64,000 bases of DNA from Promerops cafer (Eukaryota > Chordata > Aves > Passeriformes > Nectariniidae). The DNA is taken from positions 124,001 to 188,000 of the forward strand of contig VZSE01002352.1 in NCBI GenBank assembly GCA_013398275.1, given 5' to 3'. How positions within the stretch are numbered: position 1 is the stretch's first letter; each line of letters starts with the position of its first letter. The notes below the pieces were generated by a model. It saw nothing but the letters and a program-made list of their open reading frames with translations, did not search any database and was not told the origin of the DNA. Below, one piece after another: positions 26,601-41,600 of the stretch. A program made the position numbers and the translations under genes.

Positions 26601-29600
26601 AATACCTGCTTCAGTAAAGAGGCCTTAGGAAAAATCTGGATGAGGTAAATCTACAGTGACAACAAAATGCAGCAATGTGACTCATACTTTGGTAGCTGGA
26701 TAAGTGAAGGCTTCTTTAGCTGCTAAATTTGGAGCAGGAGGTGAACAGGGAATGTGGCTGGGATGGGATATGCTGCAGGAAGCATCCAGAGGGCCAGCAA
26801 GTTCCTCTCAGGTGGAAGCCCTGCCTAACCTGCATTTCAAGGCACCAGAATTTCAGACAGACACTGAAATATCAGGAGAACAAAAGTGAAGAGGATGCTG
26901 CAGCAAAGCCATGTGAGCAAAGAAGGAGCAAATGTAAGAAAGAAAGGGGCATCCCAGGGGCGTGGAGCACAGCACTCTGCTCTAACAGTGAGCCCTCTCT
27001 GCTGGAGCAATCCACGCCTTGGCAAAGAAAAGAGGAAAACAAGGATCAGAAATGAAGGTTGGTGAATGAGTGCAAGAGTATGTAGGGCTACCCTTCAAAA
27101 ATAGTGTTTTATAAAAAATACAAACAACACATTTATTTGAGTAATTTTGTTGCATTGCATAAAGAGGAAATTAAGTCACTCTGGGCTGGTTTACAAACAT
27201 ATTTTTAAATTTACATTGTTCATCACTCCTTCCCACGTAATTCTGACAAAATACTTACCATTTCTGTCATCTTTTATTTACTAGAAGTTCTTATTCACAG
27301 ATTATGAGAAAATCAATTGCACTTTTGAAGATGGCTTTTGTTTCTGGATACAAGATTTAGATGATGATTCAGACTGGGACAGAGTTCAGGGTCCTACCTT
27401 TCCCATGATGAGTGGTCCTGAATTCGATCATACATTCGGCAACTTGTCAGGTAAGATCAAAAAAGTGGCTTGAAGATTAAAGAAAAGCTTTATTTAGCTT
27501 ATATCACTGAATTATGGATTCTTCATAGTGGTATTACTAGGATGTCATATTATCCTGCCATAAAAATGTCAGGGCTACTAGACAAAATGTTTTATGCTAC
27601 TGATTGCCTTCTTGCAGAAATATACCAAAACTAAAAGAAAAAAATAAAATAATAAGTTAAATTATTTAAGTGTGAGGTACTAAAAATTTCAATGCTACTA
27701 TTACACCAAAATGCCTTATCTGAGAAAGGAATTTCTATTGGGCAGAAATGTTATAGGTCAAAAACCTGTATTTTTAACTTGAGGAGAAAAAAAAGTATAA
27801 TTGCATTATTAGGCAAATCACTTCTGTTTTATCCCTCTCTACTGCTGACATCTTCATGGTTGTCACAAAATAATTTTGATTTAAATAAAGTTGACCTGCA
27901 GTTTACAGGAGACATCTGTGTCCCCAGTTACTGCACAGCAAACACGCCAACTGTGCCAAACACACAAACACTCCAGTAATTGTTACAGTTAAATAACTTA
28001 ATTGGAAGAGTGGTCATATCAAAAGTGGAATTTATTTATAGATACAATACTGATAGGAATCAGATTTTGAGGGTATCGTGAATCCTTATACCAGAATTAA
28101 ACTCCATAAGTCTTTTTCTGCTTCAACAATAAAGCCAAACAATCACTTTCTCAGCTGATTTGTCAGTCCAGCTAAAACCAGATACAATATAAATTGGATT
28201 TTGTAATGGTTAAATATATTCTATGGAAGACTTACATAAAATTTATTCAGTGACAAATAAGTGGAAAAATTGCAATTTATTCTGAAAGAAGTTACTCCAG
28301 GGAAAAGAAAAGTCATATTCTGCACTTTATCAGATAGAAATTATTCACCCCTCTCTAAGTAAGTGCGTGTTTTCTAAACAATCTTCAGAGTATGTTTTCT
28401 CTTCCTACTTGGCTCCTAGAATGCAAATCAGATGAAAGAAGGCAAAAATTCTTTAATAAAACACTTCACAATGATTTCTCTCTCTCAAAAATATTAATCC
28501 ATTTTAGATGATCTCTGTTTCCCTGTGCCAAGTCTAAGCTGACATATGTAATGTTCCTATGTGTAATGCTACTGTTGCATATTTAAATTTCTGTGACCTG
28601 TATTTTGAGTAAATTGCATCACTAATATCAAGCTATTACATTCAGTGAAACCCTTTTTTGTTTTTTCTGCTCTTGAAAAGTAAAGACACTAATACACATT
28701 CAAAAATTTATTCTGAATGCTCAGAGAATTGATGAAACAAAGACAGAGAACTGTCCCTTTGACTATATGAAGAACTTTTTCTTTTAGACACCATGTACAT
28801 TTTAGTGCATGCTCTCTAAATCAGCCGAGGAAATTAAAGGCCTGGTTCAGATTTCAGATTAATTTTCAGGAATTTTAGCCTCCCACATGAAAAAAACTTG
28901 ATAATCTAGATGTATATATAACAGAATACAGTGTATATAATTTAATTCATATAATTATATTAATCTGAGAATTATATTAATATAATATTTGCATATATAT
29001 GTATTAGAAGAAAATATGAGATTACACCCATAATTTGAACAAAGGAAGAATTTTATTTTAAAGCTGCCTAAGTGTGCATTTCTTATGACCAGTCCCAGTG
29101 CTTCTGTGGCCTGGCCTCATACAGCAAAAAAAGGTCCAAATTCTCAACAGCACAACATTATCACAGAAAAAGCTACAAACTCAATTTCACAAATAAAGGG
29201 AGGTACTCTTTGTTTATAATGCCTCACCTTGCTATAAAATATTCACATAGTCATTCTGTCACCCTCTCAAAACATAATCCATATTTCCCATTGTCATGTG
29301 GGTACAAATTATGAAAATGTCCGGAAATTCCTCTACAAAATCACAAGTAATATCAAATAGAATACATTTTTATAAGCCCAGGAAAATTGCTGCCTTCACT
29401 GAATATAAGGCAGGATTCCTACTGCCTTGAAAAGGACTAGTTTCTCATTGCTTATCTAGTTCTGAGAAGTATCCAAGAAGCTTAAAAGCTCAATTTAATA
29501 TGTAATTGATGAATATATCTTGGGATAATCACTCACATTTACTGTGTCGGGAATCTTCCAAATCATGCAACACTATCTGTGCTTGATGTTATTTTAAATA

Positions 29601-32600
29601 TAAAAACTCTAATTCAATAAGTAAAAAAGTAAAAAAGAAAGTTGTTCTATCCTGGCTAAAGTGGGATCATTATCTTGCAGGATTTTATATTTCAACACCC
29701 ATCGGACTTGGATTCATAGAAGAGCGAGTCCAGATTCTGAGTTTGCCTTTGGTCCCTTCAGATACATATTGTCTAAGCTTTTGGTATTGTTACATAATTC
29801 CTAAACCTGTATTTTGTTTAAGAATATACCCAAAGAGCTATCTTTCATATAAAATATGAATCCCACTCAGCGTGCCAGCAAAGCCAGCCTGGTTCTGTTT
29901 GGATTTCCACAATCAGTCTCAGCTCCAGACCTGAAGTTTTACTCCTTCATAGCTTTGACTTTTGCAGTTAGCTATAATGTATTTTCTTTTTCACCCTGCA
30001 TCCAATATCCATTTCTATACAAAAATGATATTAAGAATCCCTGAAATGTTTTTTGTCATGAAGCTTAACTAGGCCTCTACACTCCAGGTGTAATTTAAAC
30101 ATACAATTAATATTATTTTCATGCTTGCTTCAAATTAATCCTAATTTCATAAAACATTACAAAATAAAAAGAGTGACATTTTTTAATGGAATTTGACTTT
30201 GTTCTAATAATACCAAAATATTTCTTCCCCTCTAGGTATTTCATGTACGGGGATAATGTTTACCTTTTAAGAGTTAGCATAAGTGCTGAGCGTGGTCAGG
30301 AAAAGATCATTTTCAAGAAAGAAGGAAACTATGGAAACAACTGGAATTATGGACAAGTAACTTTAAATGAAACATCTGATTTTAAGGTTTGTTAAGCTGT
30401 TTTTTTTCTATTTTTTCATTTATTTTAGCTAAAATGATATCAGAGTTTTCTGTGAAATTAACCCAAAATTCCACTATTCCCAAGATAATACTTATTATCA
30501 TTTAAAAATATCTACCATCAAATAAATATTAGCATGCAGAAGATTGGAATCCCCATTTGAATTCTGACAACCCCTTTTCCCTACTCTGGAATTAAATTAT
30601 TAATATTTCAGAAAACAGAAAACCTGATCATTGTCAAGGAACAATGAATGTTATCATGAGAGCTTTCCACAAAACAAGAGTGTCCAATGCCTATCAAAAT
30701 CTGCTGTGGAATATAAAATCTCGATAGTGGGGGTGATGTGAAGCATTTAGCCATGAAAAGATTTAAATTTAAATTGCTTCAGATTGTGAATCAGTGTTTT
30801 CAGTAGTTACTCACAGATTAATCCACTGAAAGTGTGTTGCAGATGGAAGTAGTTTTGACACCATATGAATAACAACTGACTTGACTTATCTGTAAACAAA
30901 AGGAGGAGATTTATTCCAGACAGTTCTTTCAGCACCTCTCTTTTGAAAACAATTTCTTTTTATAGGTATCTGGGATGGCTTGCCCTGCTACAGTAGTTTT
31001 GATTGATTTCTGGCAAGCACTGCTAGAAAGATGCATTTAACATCTGAGGAAATAAATGCATCTGTGACCTGGCTGTATCAGATTCCCAGAAAATATGTAA
31101 CCACATATGGTCTCAAGAAGATTGCTCTACCTAACTCTATTTCACCAGCACTAATTCCTTGTTTCAGGATTACTTTAATTATGTGGATATTAAAGAACAG
31201 CAAAGAACAAATGAGATTAATTTTAATTTTTTGTACCATTAGTTCAGGAGAAGTTTGGGCTGATGAGCAATGCAGAATTGTTTTTAAAAGTATATGTATT
31301 TAAAAAGCAAAGGTATTGAATATTTTTAAATCATGTTCATCATTTAAATGAAGAAGCTATTACATTCCTTAGAATGATCCACTCAGTTTGCACAGTGTTG
31401 TTTTGTGAGAAATTCTGTCTCATCCCTGATGCCTTCTCTTGAGTGTAGCACCAGTGCAGACTACAGTGGAAATAAGAGCATTAAAGACAGAATGGTACAG
31501 TGTAGGAAGCTGAAAATGGTTCATTAAATTATAAAATTCTAATTTGTTTTTTTCCTGAGTTCAGGTTATTTTTGAGGCCTTTAAGAGGCGTGGTCCCAGC
31601 GATATCGCCGTGGATGACATTGGCCTGACGAAGGGAAAGTGTAATGAAAACAATTATGTAGAGCCAACTGTGAGACCAACTGCTGCTACCACCCCTTTAG
31701 CTCCCAGTAAGTAAACACTAAATCACTGTTGTTTGCCTGCTGCTGTATCTGTGTTTGAGTGGGTCAGAATTTTCAGCTGCAGTTTTTTAAAAGCCTCTGA
31801 GCAGCATTATAAAGTTATCTTCAGGGTAACACACTAAGATCGAGTTCCATGCCTCTCCAGAGAGGTTGTACAGCTTGATCCAGACCCCTCCAGCTACAGA
31901 GCATTTTAGAGGAAAGCACAGAGGTTTAAGCTTCCTCAAAACATTCCAGTTTCACAGAGCTAAGAAAAATCTCACAAAAATCTCACAGAAAAAAACAGAG
32001 AAAATACCTGTAACCATCCTTATAAATCTGGATAACTTATATGAAAGAGAGAAGAAAGATTGTATATGATGTTAAGTCCAAGCACATTCAAAGCAAAAAC
32101 CAATACAAATATAAACACAGGCTGTGGAAAAATCACTAAAATATCTGATGGGGCTTGCTTTGTAATTTATTCTGAATGTGGATGAAATTTTGGAAAAAAA
32201 AAAAATCTACAAAAGACCGATTCAGACCGATTTGATGGCTTCAAATCATTAAAACAAACACTGAGCACGTTCCAGGACTGCCTCTTATTAGATTTACTGT
32301 GCCTTTCAAAGCACAGCTGGCTTCTCTCTTGACAACATATAGTAAATAAAAATGGTCTAAAATTAAAATAATAGACTGTTCTGATTGTATTCCTGTTGAA
32401 ACACTGTATACTAATATTATTATTCTCTCAAATCTGTCACCTCCAAATCTACTGCATCAGGACTGGTAAGAAAAAACCTAAATGTAACAGTAAAATGGAG
32501 TTCTAGAGCTCCATCATGAGACATGGAGAGGTAAAGTTCAACAAGGCGTGTCTGTCAGCAAAATTAAATTTTAATAACAGTAGTAATTTCAGTCATAGTT

Positions 32601-35600
32601 TCTCAAAATTAGTTTTGGAATTCAATAGCAGTTTTTATTAAAGTAATTTTGTGGAGAGATACTGATGTCTGCCCCCTCCAGCTAACCTTCAGGTGCTGTG
32701 GGTAAACACACCTCACAAGTTAGCACCAGTCTAATGATTAGTGGTGAAATTGCTCTGTGGTAAATAGTAGCTGAGTGCTTCTGAGAAACACCAAAGGAAT
32801 ATCGAACTATAGATCTCTACCTAATGCATGTCATAAAATTTTAGCATTCAAAAAAGGGACATGGTAATATGGCTTATAACTCCTTATGAAAGAGATTTTA
32901 CAGATCCATGATACAAAAGGACAGTCTAAGATATTGCTGGGGTAAAAATAACATGTTTTCATAATTTTGTTGGGACATGCTACAACATGCTATCTGTAAC
33001 CTGATGAAAAAAAAAGGTGAATGTTATCAATCATCTTCAAAGAAGTATGAAATTACTTTGATGAATGTGTACAAGCTTACTAACACTAATGATTTCACTA
33101 CAAATGTCACGTCCATAAACAAGACATAAAAGAATTTGAGCTGAGTCAATTTCTTTTACTAGAATTAGAGCTTCAGTACAAGTCACAGGCATCATTCACA
33201 GTGCCACAAAAGCTCCTTGAAACGTAAAAAAGGATATTTTTGATGGTGGCATGGGAAAGACGGATTTGCTTTTGTCTTTTGCACAAGACTGTCACCTTAC
33301 ACTTTCATCTAACATAAAGATTGCTTTCATCTTCATGGTAATTTATAATCTGTCTTTCAACACAAACAATGGTGTGGAAAAGACAGTGCACTTTCTACAC
33401 TTAAGATATGTATTTCAAGATAAACTGAAGTTTTGGCCAAAGCACAGATCATGTATAATTTTTAGTGTTGAGAAAGTCATCTGTTATGCTCAACCAAGAT
33501 TGGTGGTAATGATTATGATTTGGTTGCCTAATGAGTAATAGCTGAGTGAATAACTCCACATGAATTTATATTCAAAGATCACTGGAAATTTTTAAAACAT
33601 TATTTCAAGACATGAATAAATTCAATTTCTTCTCTCATTTTTCCATGCTAGACAAAGATCACTACTAATGTGCCTTACATGTAGTCAACACCAGATCAGA
33701 TTTCACATGCCGTAATATTCCATTAAAGAAAGCAATGTAATCTTTATCTGTTGTTCATGGTATTTATAGAAAATAATCCTCCTTGTGAGCCATATGGCTG
33801 TAACATAATATACTTATTAGTTGGGATGAGATTGATAACAGTTCCTTTTCCATTCTGAGAGTCAGTTTTTCTTGCCAGGAGTGATTCGGTGAAATAGAAA
33901 TTTTTAGAAAATTGCTGTTGTGAGGAAGTTCAAGTTTTTCTTGGTTTTGGGAGTTTTTTGGGGATTTTTTTTGAGCTTTCTCTCAGTGGGATTCAATGGT
34001 CAGACTTGGTAGGACTTGTAGATTATGCAGTCCCCAACCAAGGGGCTCAGAGTGTGAGATGCTATCAGATATCATGGCATGCAAATTTGAGCCATAAGGG
34101 GTGGGAAGGAGAGAGTTAAAGTTTAGCCAAAGTCTGAGAGTTTAAATAAACCAAAACCAATAATTTTAATTCAAGGAATAAAGCATAAAAAAAAAAAAAT
34201 AATAATAACAAGGTAAAGCTGTTTTGCCTTTACTACTATTTCCTGAAGCAATGGAGGAGCACTGTTCATTTTTGAATGAAGTAATTGTGAGCAACAAAAT
34301 TGGGAAAACACCAAAGCTCATTCTCATTGTTCATTCAGTCATTCTGATGGCTAAAATGAAAATAAATAATATTTCTCAATATCAAGTAACATTTTTGAAC
34401 ATGAAGCTGATGTATTTGGGGTGTAAACCACCATCAAAATTATATATTGAAACAGAATATTGAATATACAAAGTACAGTTAGTTGTGTCCATGTTGCAAG
34501 TGCATATATATGTGTGTACACATATCTACAATGTTTGCTTTTACAGAAATTTTATTAATTTTTACCTGTAAGTATATATACATCTTTATGACAAAGGTCT
34601 TTCCTACTAGAACAGTTGTTTTAAGGAAAAAGCAAATAACTGTTTTAACGACTGAAAAGGTTTAGCTGTAAAAGCTTTTGGAGTCCTGAAGAAAACAAAG
34701 TAATGGTTTGTGGTTTTTTGCTGAAAGTTTACTTGCTAGATGACAAAAGGAGCTTTGAGTATCTCTGCTGATGCTGCAAGAATAACTTCTCCACCAGAAG
34801 AGTAGTCAGGCATTGGAAGGGGCCACCCAGGGAGGCAGTGGAGTCGCTGTCCCCGGAGGCGTTCAGGAAGCAGCTGGACGTGGCACTCAGTCTATGGTCT
34901 AGTTGACAAGGTTGACAAGGTCCTGTTGATCAGCCAAAGGCTGGGCTCAATGATCTCAGAGGNGGCCACCCAGGGAGGCGGTGGAGTCGCTGTAACCCGG
35001 AGGCGTTCAGGAGGCAGCTGGACGTGGCACTCAGTCTGTGGTCTAGTTGACAAGGTTGACAAGGTCCTGTTGATCAGCCAAAGGCTGGGCTCAATGATCT
35101 CAGAGGTCTTTTCCAGCCTTAATGATTCTGTGATTCTAAGATTGATCAGATAACAAGCAAAGCATAGAAGCAGAGTGCTTGAATTTGTTGTATTTGGGGG
35201 CCTCTCTCATCCTCGACATTTCCTAGCTTTTTTACTACTAAAAATGAGATAACCGTATCACATTCTTGTCTTCATATTTCTGTCGTGAGTAGAGAGTGTA
35301 GACCAATAATCATGAAAATTACTTTTAGAAATTATCATTGTTACCACAGATTAAAAAATCAAGACAGCAGGTTAATTATGTTCTTGAAATGTGCTCTTTT
35401 TCAGCTGACTGTGGAGGGCCGGTTGAACTCTGGGAGCCAAACAGTACATTCAGCTCTGCAAACTTTCCAAACAATTACCCTAACTTAGCTTTTTGTAAGT
35501 CATTATTTTCCAAATCTTCAGGAGAAGTTTAACCATATAAAAATGGAGATACTAAGTCTGCTTTTCCAACACAGACGCTGTCAAACAAACAGAAAAAAAG

Positions 35601-38600
35601 ATCTATACATACAGATCTGTATATACAGTGTGGTCTTTTAACTGCATTCTGTATGGTACTGAGCAGAAACTAAGGAAACACATGCCAGCTGATTAAAAAG
35701 GGATGAAGACAAGCATAATCCAATGGAACAGGTCCAGACAGGCCAATTCCATCCTGCCTATTATGCCAAATGTCTTTATGTCAATGCAGCAGCACATAAG
35801 GTGATGAAAGTCCCCATTTTACCATAATCTGGTGTATTTGCCAGGTTAATATCATCGCTTCTGCTGTTAAATAGCTCAGATTTTCTAGAGGCAAAGAATA
35901 TGTGCATGCATTTTGTAAAGAATCCTCTCTTTATTGAACGTTTCTTAACACACTAGTGAGAAGACGTTATTCTGCTGATGTTACTTGATTTAGATTAAAT
36001 GAGAGCTGGCAAAAGTGAATGCTTCAAGGTGGTCCATTATGTCTGGTTGATGGATAAAGCAAGGAAGAGAGCTTTGTCATTGCTTCCTAATGAAATTTTA
36101 ATTATTTATTCCTTCAAGCCTAGGGAATTGTTCTGGGATGGTAATCATAAGAGTTGTCATTTTGTGTTTCTGTTCTGCACAAGATATGGCTCACATTTCC
36201 AGGATTCATTCCACAAGTTCCCAAATGAGATTCCTGCTAGTGAAAAAATACTTTTCACTCAATGAATATATATATATTTTTTTTTTTTTTACCTTCTTTA
36301 CAAGATTTTCATAGTATCCACACTTAGATGAAATATGAGAGAGTATAAGGCTAAACAGAAGTAAAGCGTTAAGAAGCAAAGACAGGCTTCTGTGACTGAT
36401 TATAAAAATTATCTTACTATCAAATGAGACTCAAGTGACAAGACTATTTGTCACATTGTCACAGTCAGTAAAAACCAAGCTTTACTACTTTGGGGAAACT
36501 CACAGCTGACATGAATAATTAAAAACGTGTATATGTCATAGAAGCCTAAAATTAGTTTTCAAAAATGTTTTAAGAATGAGAAACTATAGAATTTTGGATC
36601 TTGACAGATTTTAAATACAAGATTTAAACATCTTAATTTCTTGGGTGATTATAAACAATTTAAGAGAATTTTTTTTCCCCTCAAAGCCATTTAATATGAA
36701 AATAGCACAGTAAATGTAACTACTGAAAAGGTGATTTGTGTGTATTACTATTTTCCAGGTGTGTGGTACCTGAATGCTGAAAATGGAAAAAACATCCAGC
36801 TTCATTTTCAGGTTTTTGATCTGGAAAGTATTTATGATGTGGTTGAAGTCAGAGATGGCAGAGGACCAGATTCCTTACTTTTGGGCAAGTAGCAGCAGTC
36901 TAAAATTAATATAATCAGACAGCTGGAGCAAACTGATGGATATAATATCATGGAAATTAAATTCCTCTCATTTAATTCACATTTTTTGGGCCCCAGAAAT
37001 TCAGAGGAAAAATTGAGAAAACATACTTTATGTGACATCAAGTTTCCAAAACATTTGCACACGCTCAGCTCTCCATGCAATCCGTGTGAAATTACCTTCT
37101 CAGAAAATCAGACTGTTTCCGTGTGTGGACAAACAGATGGATAATCTCTTAGCTGAAGCTTATTGTTCTGTGCTGATTTGTCAAACCTATTGCTGGGGTC
37201 TGACCATGGCAGGCTGATAGCAGTTAGGTTTGGGGGAGCAGCTACATCCCTGTGGTGGCAGTGCTTGCTTTTGGACTCAGAGCATTTTGAAACACATATG
37301 AACAAAATAGGTGGAATGTACTCATGTTTTCCTGGTGAATAGCTGTCTACACAGGGAAAGGCCCACTGCCAGGTGTCTTCTCTTCAACAAACCAGATGAC
37401 AGTGATCCTCAGGACGGACAAGTCTTCAACAGGGAAGGGATTTCTTGCAAACTTTACTACTGGCTACCATCTAAGTAAGCATCTGAACCTTTGTATTTAG
37501 TAGGTTATACCACAGGCCAAATATATTTCAGAAAACATGGAGAGTGTAAAGTGGCTCTCAGCACTTGCTCAGTAGAAAAATGCAAATGTTATAAAGAAAA
37601 AGGCTGGTTACTCATCTGTACTTGATATTTCCTGGCATGAAAAGTGATGTGTTTGTTTCTTAGTGTAACTGGATCAATATCTAGATGTGCAACTCTGCGA
37701 TATTATGTGGAAAATTGACTCAGTAATTTGACCAAAATCTTTTCAGATGTTAAGAGGGCAAATGCTAACTACTCCCTATAAAAACCCCAGGAAAAAGCAT
37801 CACTTTTTAAATCACTTCAGGGTGTCATTTAAGTATGTTTAAATGCATTTGTAAAATATTTACTATTGATCACATGCGCTAGAAGAAAAAACTGTATGTG
37901 GCAATTCTGATCAATATTTGCAATATGGTCTTTCTTGCACTTTAAAAATTTGGTTTTCCGTGCGTGAATAATCTGAGAAGAACTAGTCTTAAATATTTGG
38001 ACAGCAGTGTTTCTGGTTCCAGCCAGATCCCTTCTGAAAGGTTCTTGATTTTCTTGGGGACTGCAATTAGACTTGTCACTCATAATTCAGCAATCAACTC
38101 TCCAAAATATGCAAAATGAAGCATAATGCAAATTACATGGAACAGTAATATGCTTAGCAGGACAAATACTTGTACTAACTCTAGGCCAGATCTTGACTGA
38201 ATTAATTAGAGGCATTTTATTACTTCTAGGGAAGTTTGACAGCAGAAAAAAAGAAAGAAAAAGCAGCATGTATTTAGAGATGTGTGAAGTACCATTCACT
38301 TACCTGAACAGGAAGTCAACAAGGATCTAAGCTCGTTTTCTTACTTTAACTCTCAGAAATGGCAAGTTTCTCCCAACTTGTTTAGCCAGTGGCAGATTTT
38401 TTATGGATTCACAGTAGTAATAATAATATTATTTTTCTTAATATTTTTTAAAATCATCACCTTTGGTCTATATTTGTAAAATTAACTCTGTGTAATCCCA
38501 TTGTGGAAGACTGAGATGTTAGTTTAAATGTCCATATGACAATTTTGCTGCTTCTTGTTCTGCCTTCTCGATCACATTTGTTCAGTCCAACAACTCTCTG

Positions 38601-41600
38601 CCTTTTTTTTAGCTGGTTCAGCATCTTTGCTGAGCCAGCCTTGCCCATATTTGTAAAATTAAAATTAAGCTTAGCAAGGCAGAATTCTCTGAGTCACCAT
38701 TGCCAGTTCTGGTTAAATATATTTTAAAAGTTCCATTTGCAAAAGAATAATGCTTATTCATGATCTTTGCAGCCAGAGGACACACTCTCATTAGCATGCA
38801 GGCTTAAGGACAAAAGGACTGTCAGTAAAAAAATAAACTTTAAAAGAATATCAGATTTTTCTTTGTGTTTTATTTTTTCTATGAAATATTTGTTTTTTGA
38901 AAAGTAAGATGTATTTGAACAGAAATAATTTTTGGCAGTAGGCAATATAATAAAAACACTTTCGATTAAGAGGTAAGTTCTGTGGAATATCTGTCATTAG
39001 TTATGGACATTGAATGTGTGACAATCTGGTTCAAGCCTTTTATAAACCATATTTTTCTGCTTCCATTTGGTACAGACCATGCTGATTGATGAATAAAACA
39101 ATTTATAGGCATATTAAAAACTCAGAAGTAAAGCAATTATCTTGCTTTAAATAAGACTTCTAGATAATTAAATATTTCTGTCAGTACGTCCAGGAAGGTA
39201 AAATAAACAATTTTTTAAATTTAAATTTGTGACTGTATATTTCCTGTAATACGAATGAAGCCATTAAAAATACCCTTTGGCCACAGAAAGACTTATAACT
39301 TTACATTTACTCTCTCCTTCATTTGCTTTTATTGTATAAGTGGTTCTGAAGTAGCTTAATCCTACTTCTATGAATGCTTTCCTCATTCATTCTGTTTACT
39401 TTTGTTTCTTCCACCTTTCCTAACAAACAGGTTTCAAAAGGAGAATCAGCTCTCATTGCCTCTTTGCTCATATGTTTGACTTGACAGTTTAAGGTCTCTA
39501 AAATTTGTGAAAGTTCTGAACATTTGAAAATTGAAATCATTAGTCACTTTGGACAGGATTTGACTTTTCATTCCCATGTTTATCACTTGCAGTGGAAGAA
39601 CACTATTAACTGAGCAACACTAGAGCAGAAGGTACAAGGCAGAATACCACAGATTTTATCCTTAATTATCTTCTATTTACCTGAAAATTACCTTTATTTT
39701 GAAAGAGAGATGGATGGAAATGGAAAGAAAAGGAAAACCAAGGCTCTTCATACTATTTACAGATTTTTCTTCAGGTGAACTGTAAGATCTCCTGTGAACA
39801 TCAACCTTCCTCACAAGTACAGATTAATTTTCCTCTCTTGTTTTCCTTCAGGGGCTTGCACAGTTGATGAGCATCAGTGTGGTAGTGGGCAATGCATCCC
39901 ATTGCATAAGCTGTGTGACAACGTACCTCAGTGTGAAGATGGCTCTGACGAAGCAAAGTGCAGTAAGGTTTCCTTCATACAAAGAAATCATAGAATCATT
40001 TAGGTTGGGAAAGACTGTTAAGATCATTGAGTCCAACCATTAATCCAGCACTGCCAGGTTCACTGATAAACCATGTTCCTCAGTGCTACATCTACATGTC
40101 TTTTAAATCCCTCTGGGGATGGGGACTCCACCACTTCGCAGGGCAGCCTGTCCCAATGCTTGACAACTCTTTTGGTGAAGAAATTTTTCCTAGTATCTAA
40201 CCTAAGTCATGCACATCTGGCAGGAATTCCCTAGGAAAACAGCCACAGAACCTCAGCTAATGTAGAATGCTGCAGATGCACACAGGCCATGCCAATTTAC
40301 ACAGCAGTATCTCATTGAGTTTGTCAGGGCCAGGAAAGCAGTTTTCTCACTTTTCTGAGATAGTGTATGGAACCTGGTGAAGAACTTTGGAAAAGGTAGG
40401 GAACTTCTCTGTGCTGAAAACTGTAGTTGTTTATAATGGCCTCAAAATTAAATGAAAACTCAACATATGCTTTTCTTCTGTACCCATTTTATATTTCCAA
40501 GTTCTACTGGGTTTTGCTGTAACTGAGTTTCACATCAGTAAAATTTCTGCAGTGCAGGGTAGAGAATAAACCTGTTCTTGGTGGAAATTCCCAAATAGTT
40601 TTGTGGGTGCAAAGCCAAACTATAACACATGGCACCCTGCAGCCCACCTGGACTCCATGGGATGAATGGATGGTGCAGCTTCAAAAGCAACATCCATTGT
40701 TCACTGCTATTCCTTACTTCTCTGGTAAAGTGGTTCTTTCCAAAATGCATCTATACAGTATATTAATTCGTTTTACACAGCAGGGACATAAGATTCTCTA
40801 AAACAATAATTAAAATGCCAGACTAATGCTAAAATCATGTTTGGCCTAGCACAGCAGTTAAACTGCTCTTTCTGACAATCTGCTTTGGAGAACTAACAGA
40901 TTTAAAAGTGGTCTTCAAGCTCAGCACAATTCCTTTGTTTTACAGATCAGGTATCTTTACTAGGGATCAGATAAGTTTTTAGGTTTGTGTTGACAGTCCA
41001 TTGATTTCAAATTTTTTTACATGTATATATATAAAAATATACATGTCCCATGTAAATATATGCAGATAGATAATTAGATAGATAGATAGATAGATGTCTG
41101 AAGACACAGATTCACTCCTCAAATTAGTGCCAATGGCTATTTTGTCACAAACATATTCTTCCTTTAAAATGTATAGAATAAAATTCACTTCAGTTTCTTC
41201 TTAAGCAAAGAAAACTTGAATTTTTTTCCAGTCATTGCTGAACAAGATCTGAACAAGGTAACCATCACCTACATTAACACGATGTACATTTTCCCAAAGA
41301 TTTATTTTGCCACTGATTGTCTATTACTTCATAACAAATTACCTCACATGAAAAGCCTGGGAGATTTGTTTCCAAAAACCCATTTAATCCAAACTTTGGC
41401 TAAATCAATCTAAGTCTTAAAACAAAATGAAAATCCAATTAGAAATGCTCACATTGAGTCTTTCCAATGTCCAAAAGCCTTACTCATTTTCCTGAAACCA
41501 ATTTCAATGTCTTATCAGAAGTGGTAATTTGAACTAGACAAACTGTCTTTTCAAATTCCTCAACTTCTGAAACTTCCAGGGACTGCAGAGAAATGCCAGA

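Larger units (their letters stand above)
31707..35404 (+). other. TMPRSS15 intron 15
   Basis: AT-rich. Contains a sense CR1 fragment with an internal near-duplicate and the window's only ambiguous base. Confidence 0.75.

Noticed and set aside
26704..27055. ORFs of 61-108 codons in intron 11
   Set aside because: Overlapping frames on both strands with no motif; reflects a stop-poor, GC-balanced block.
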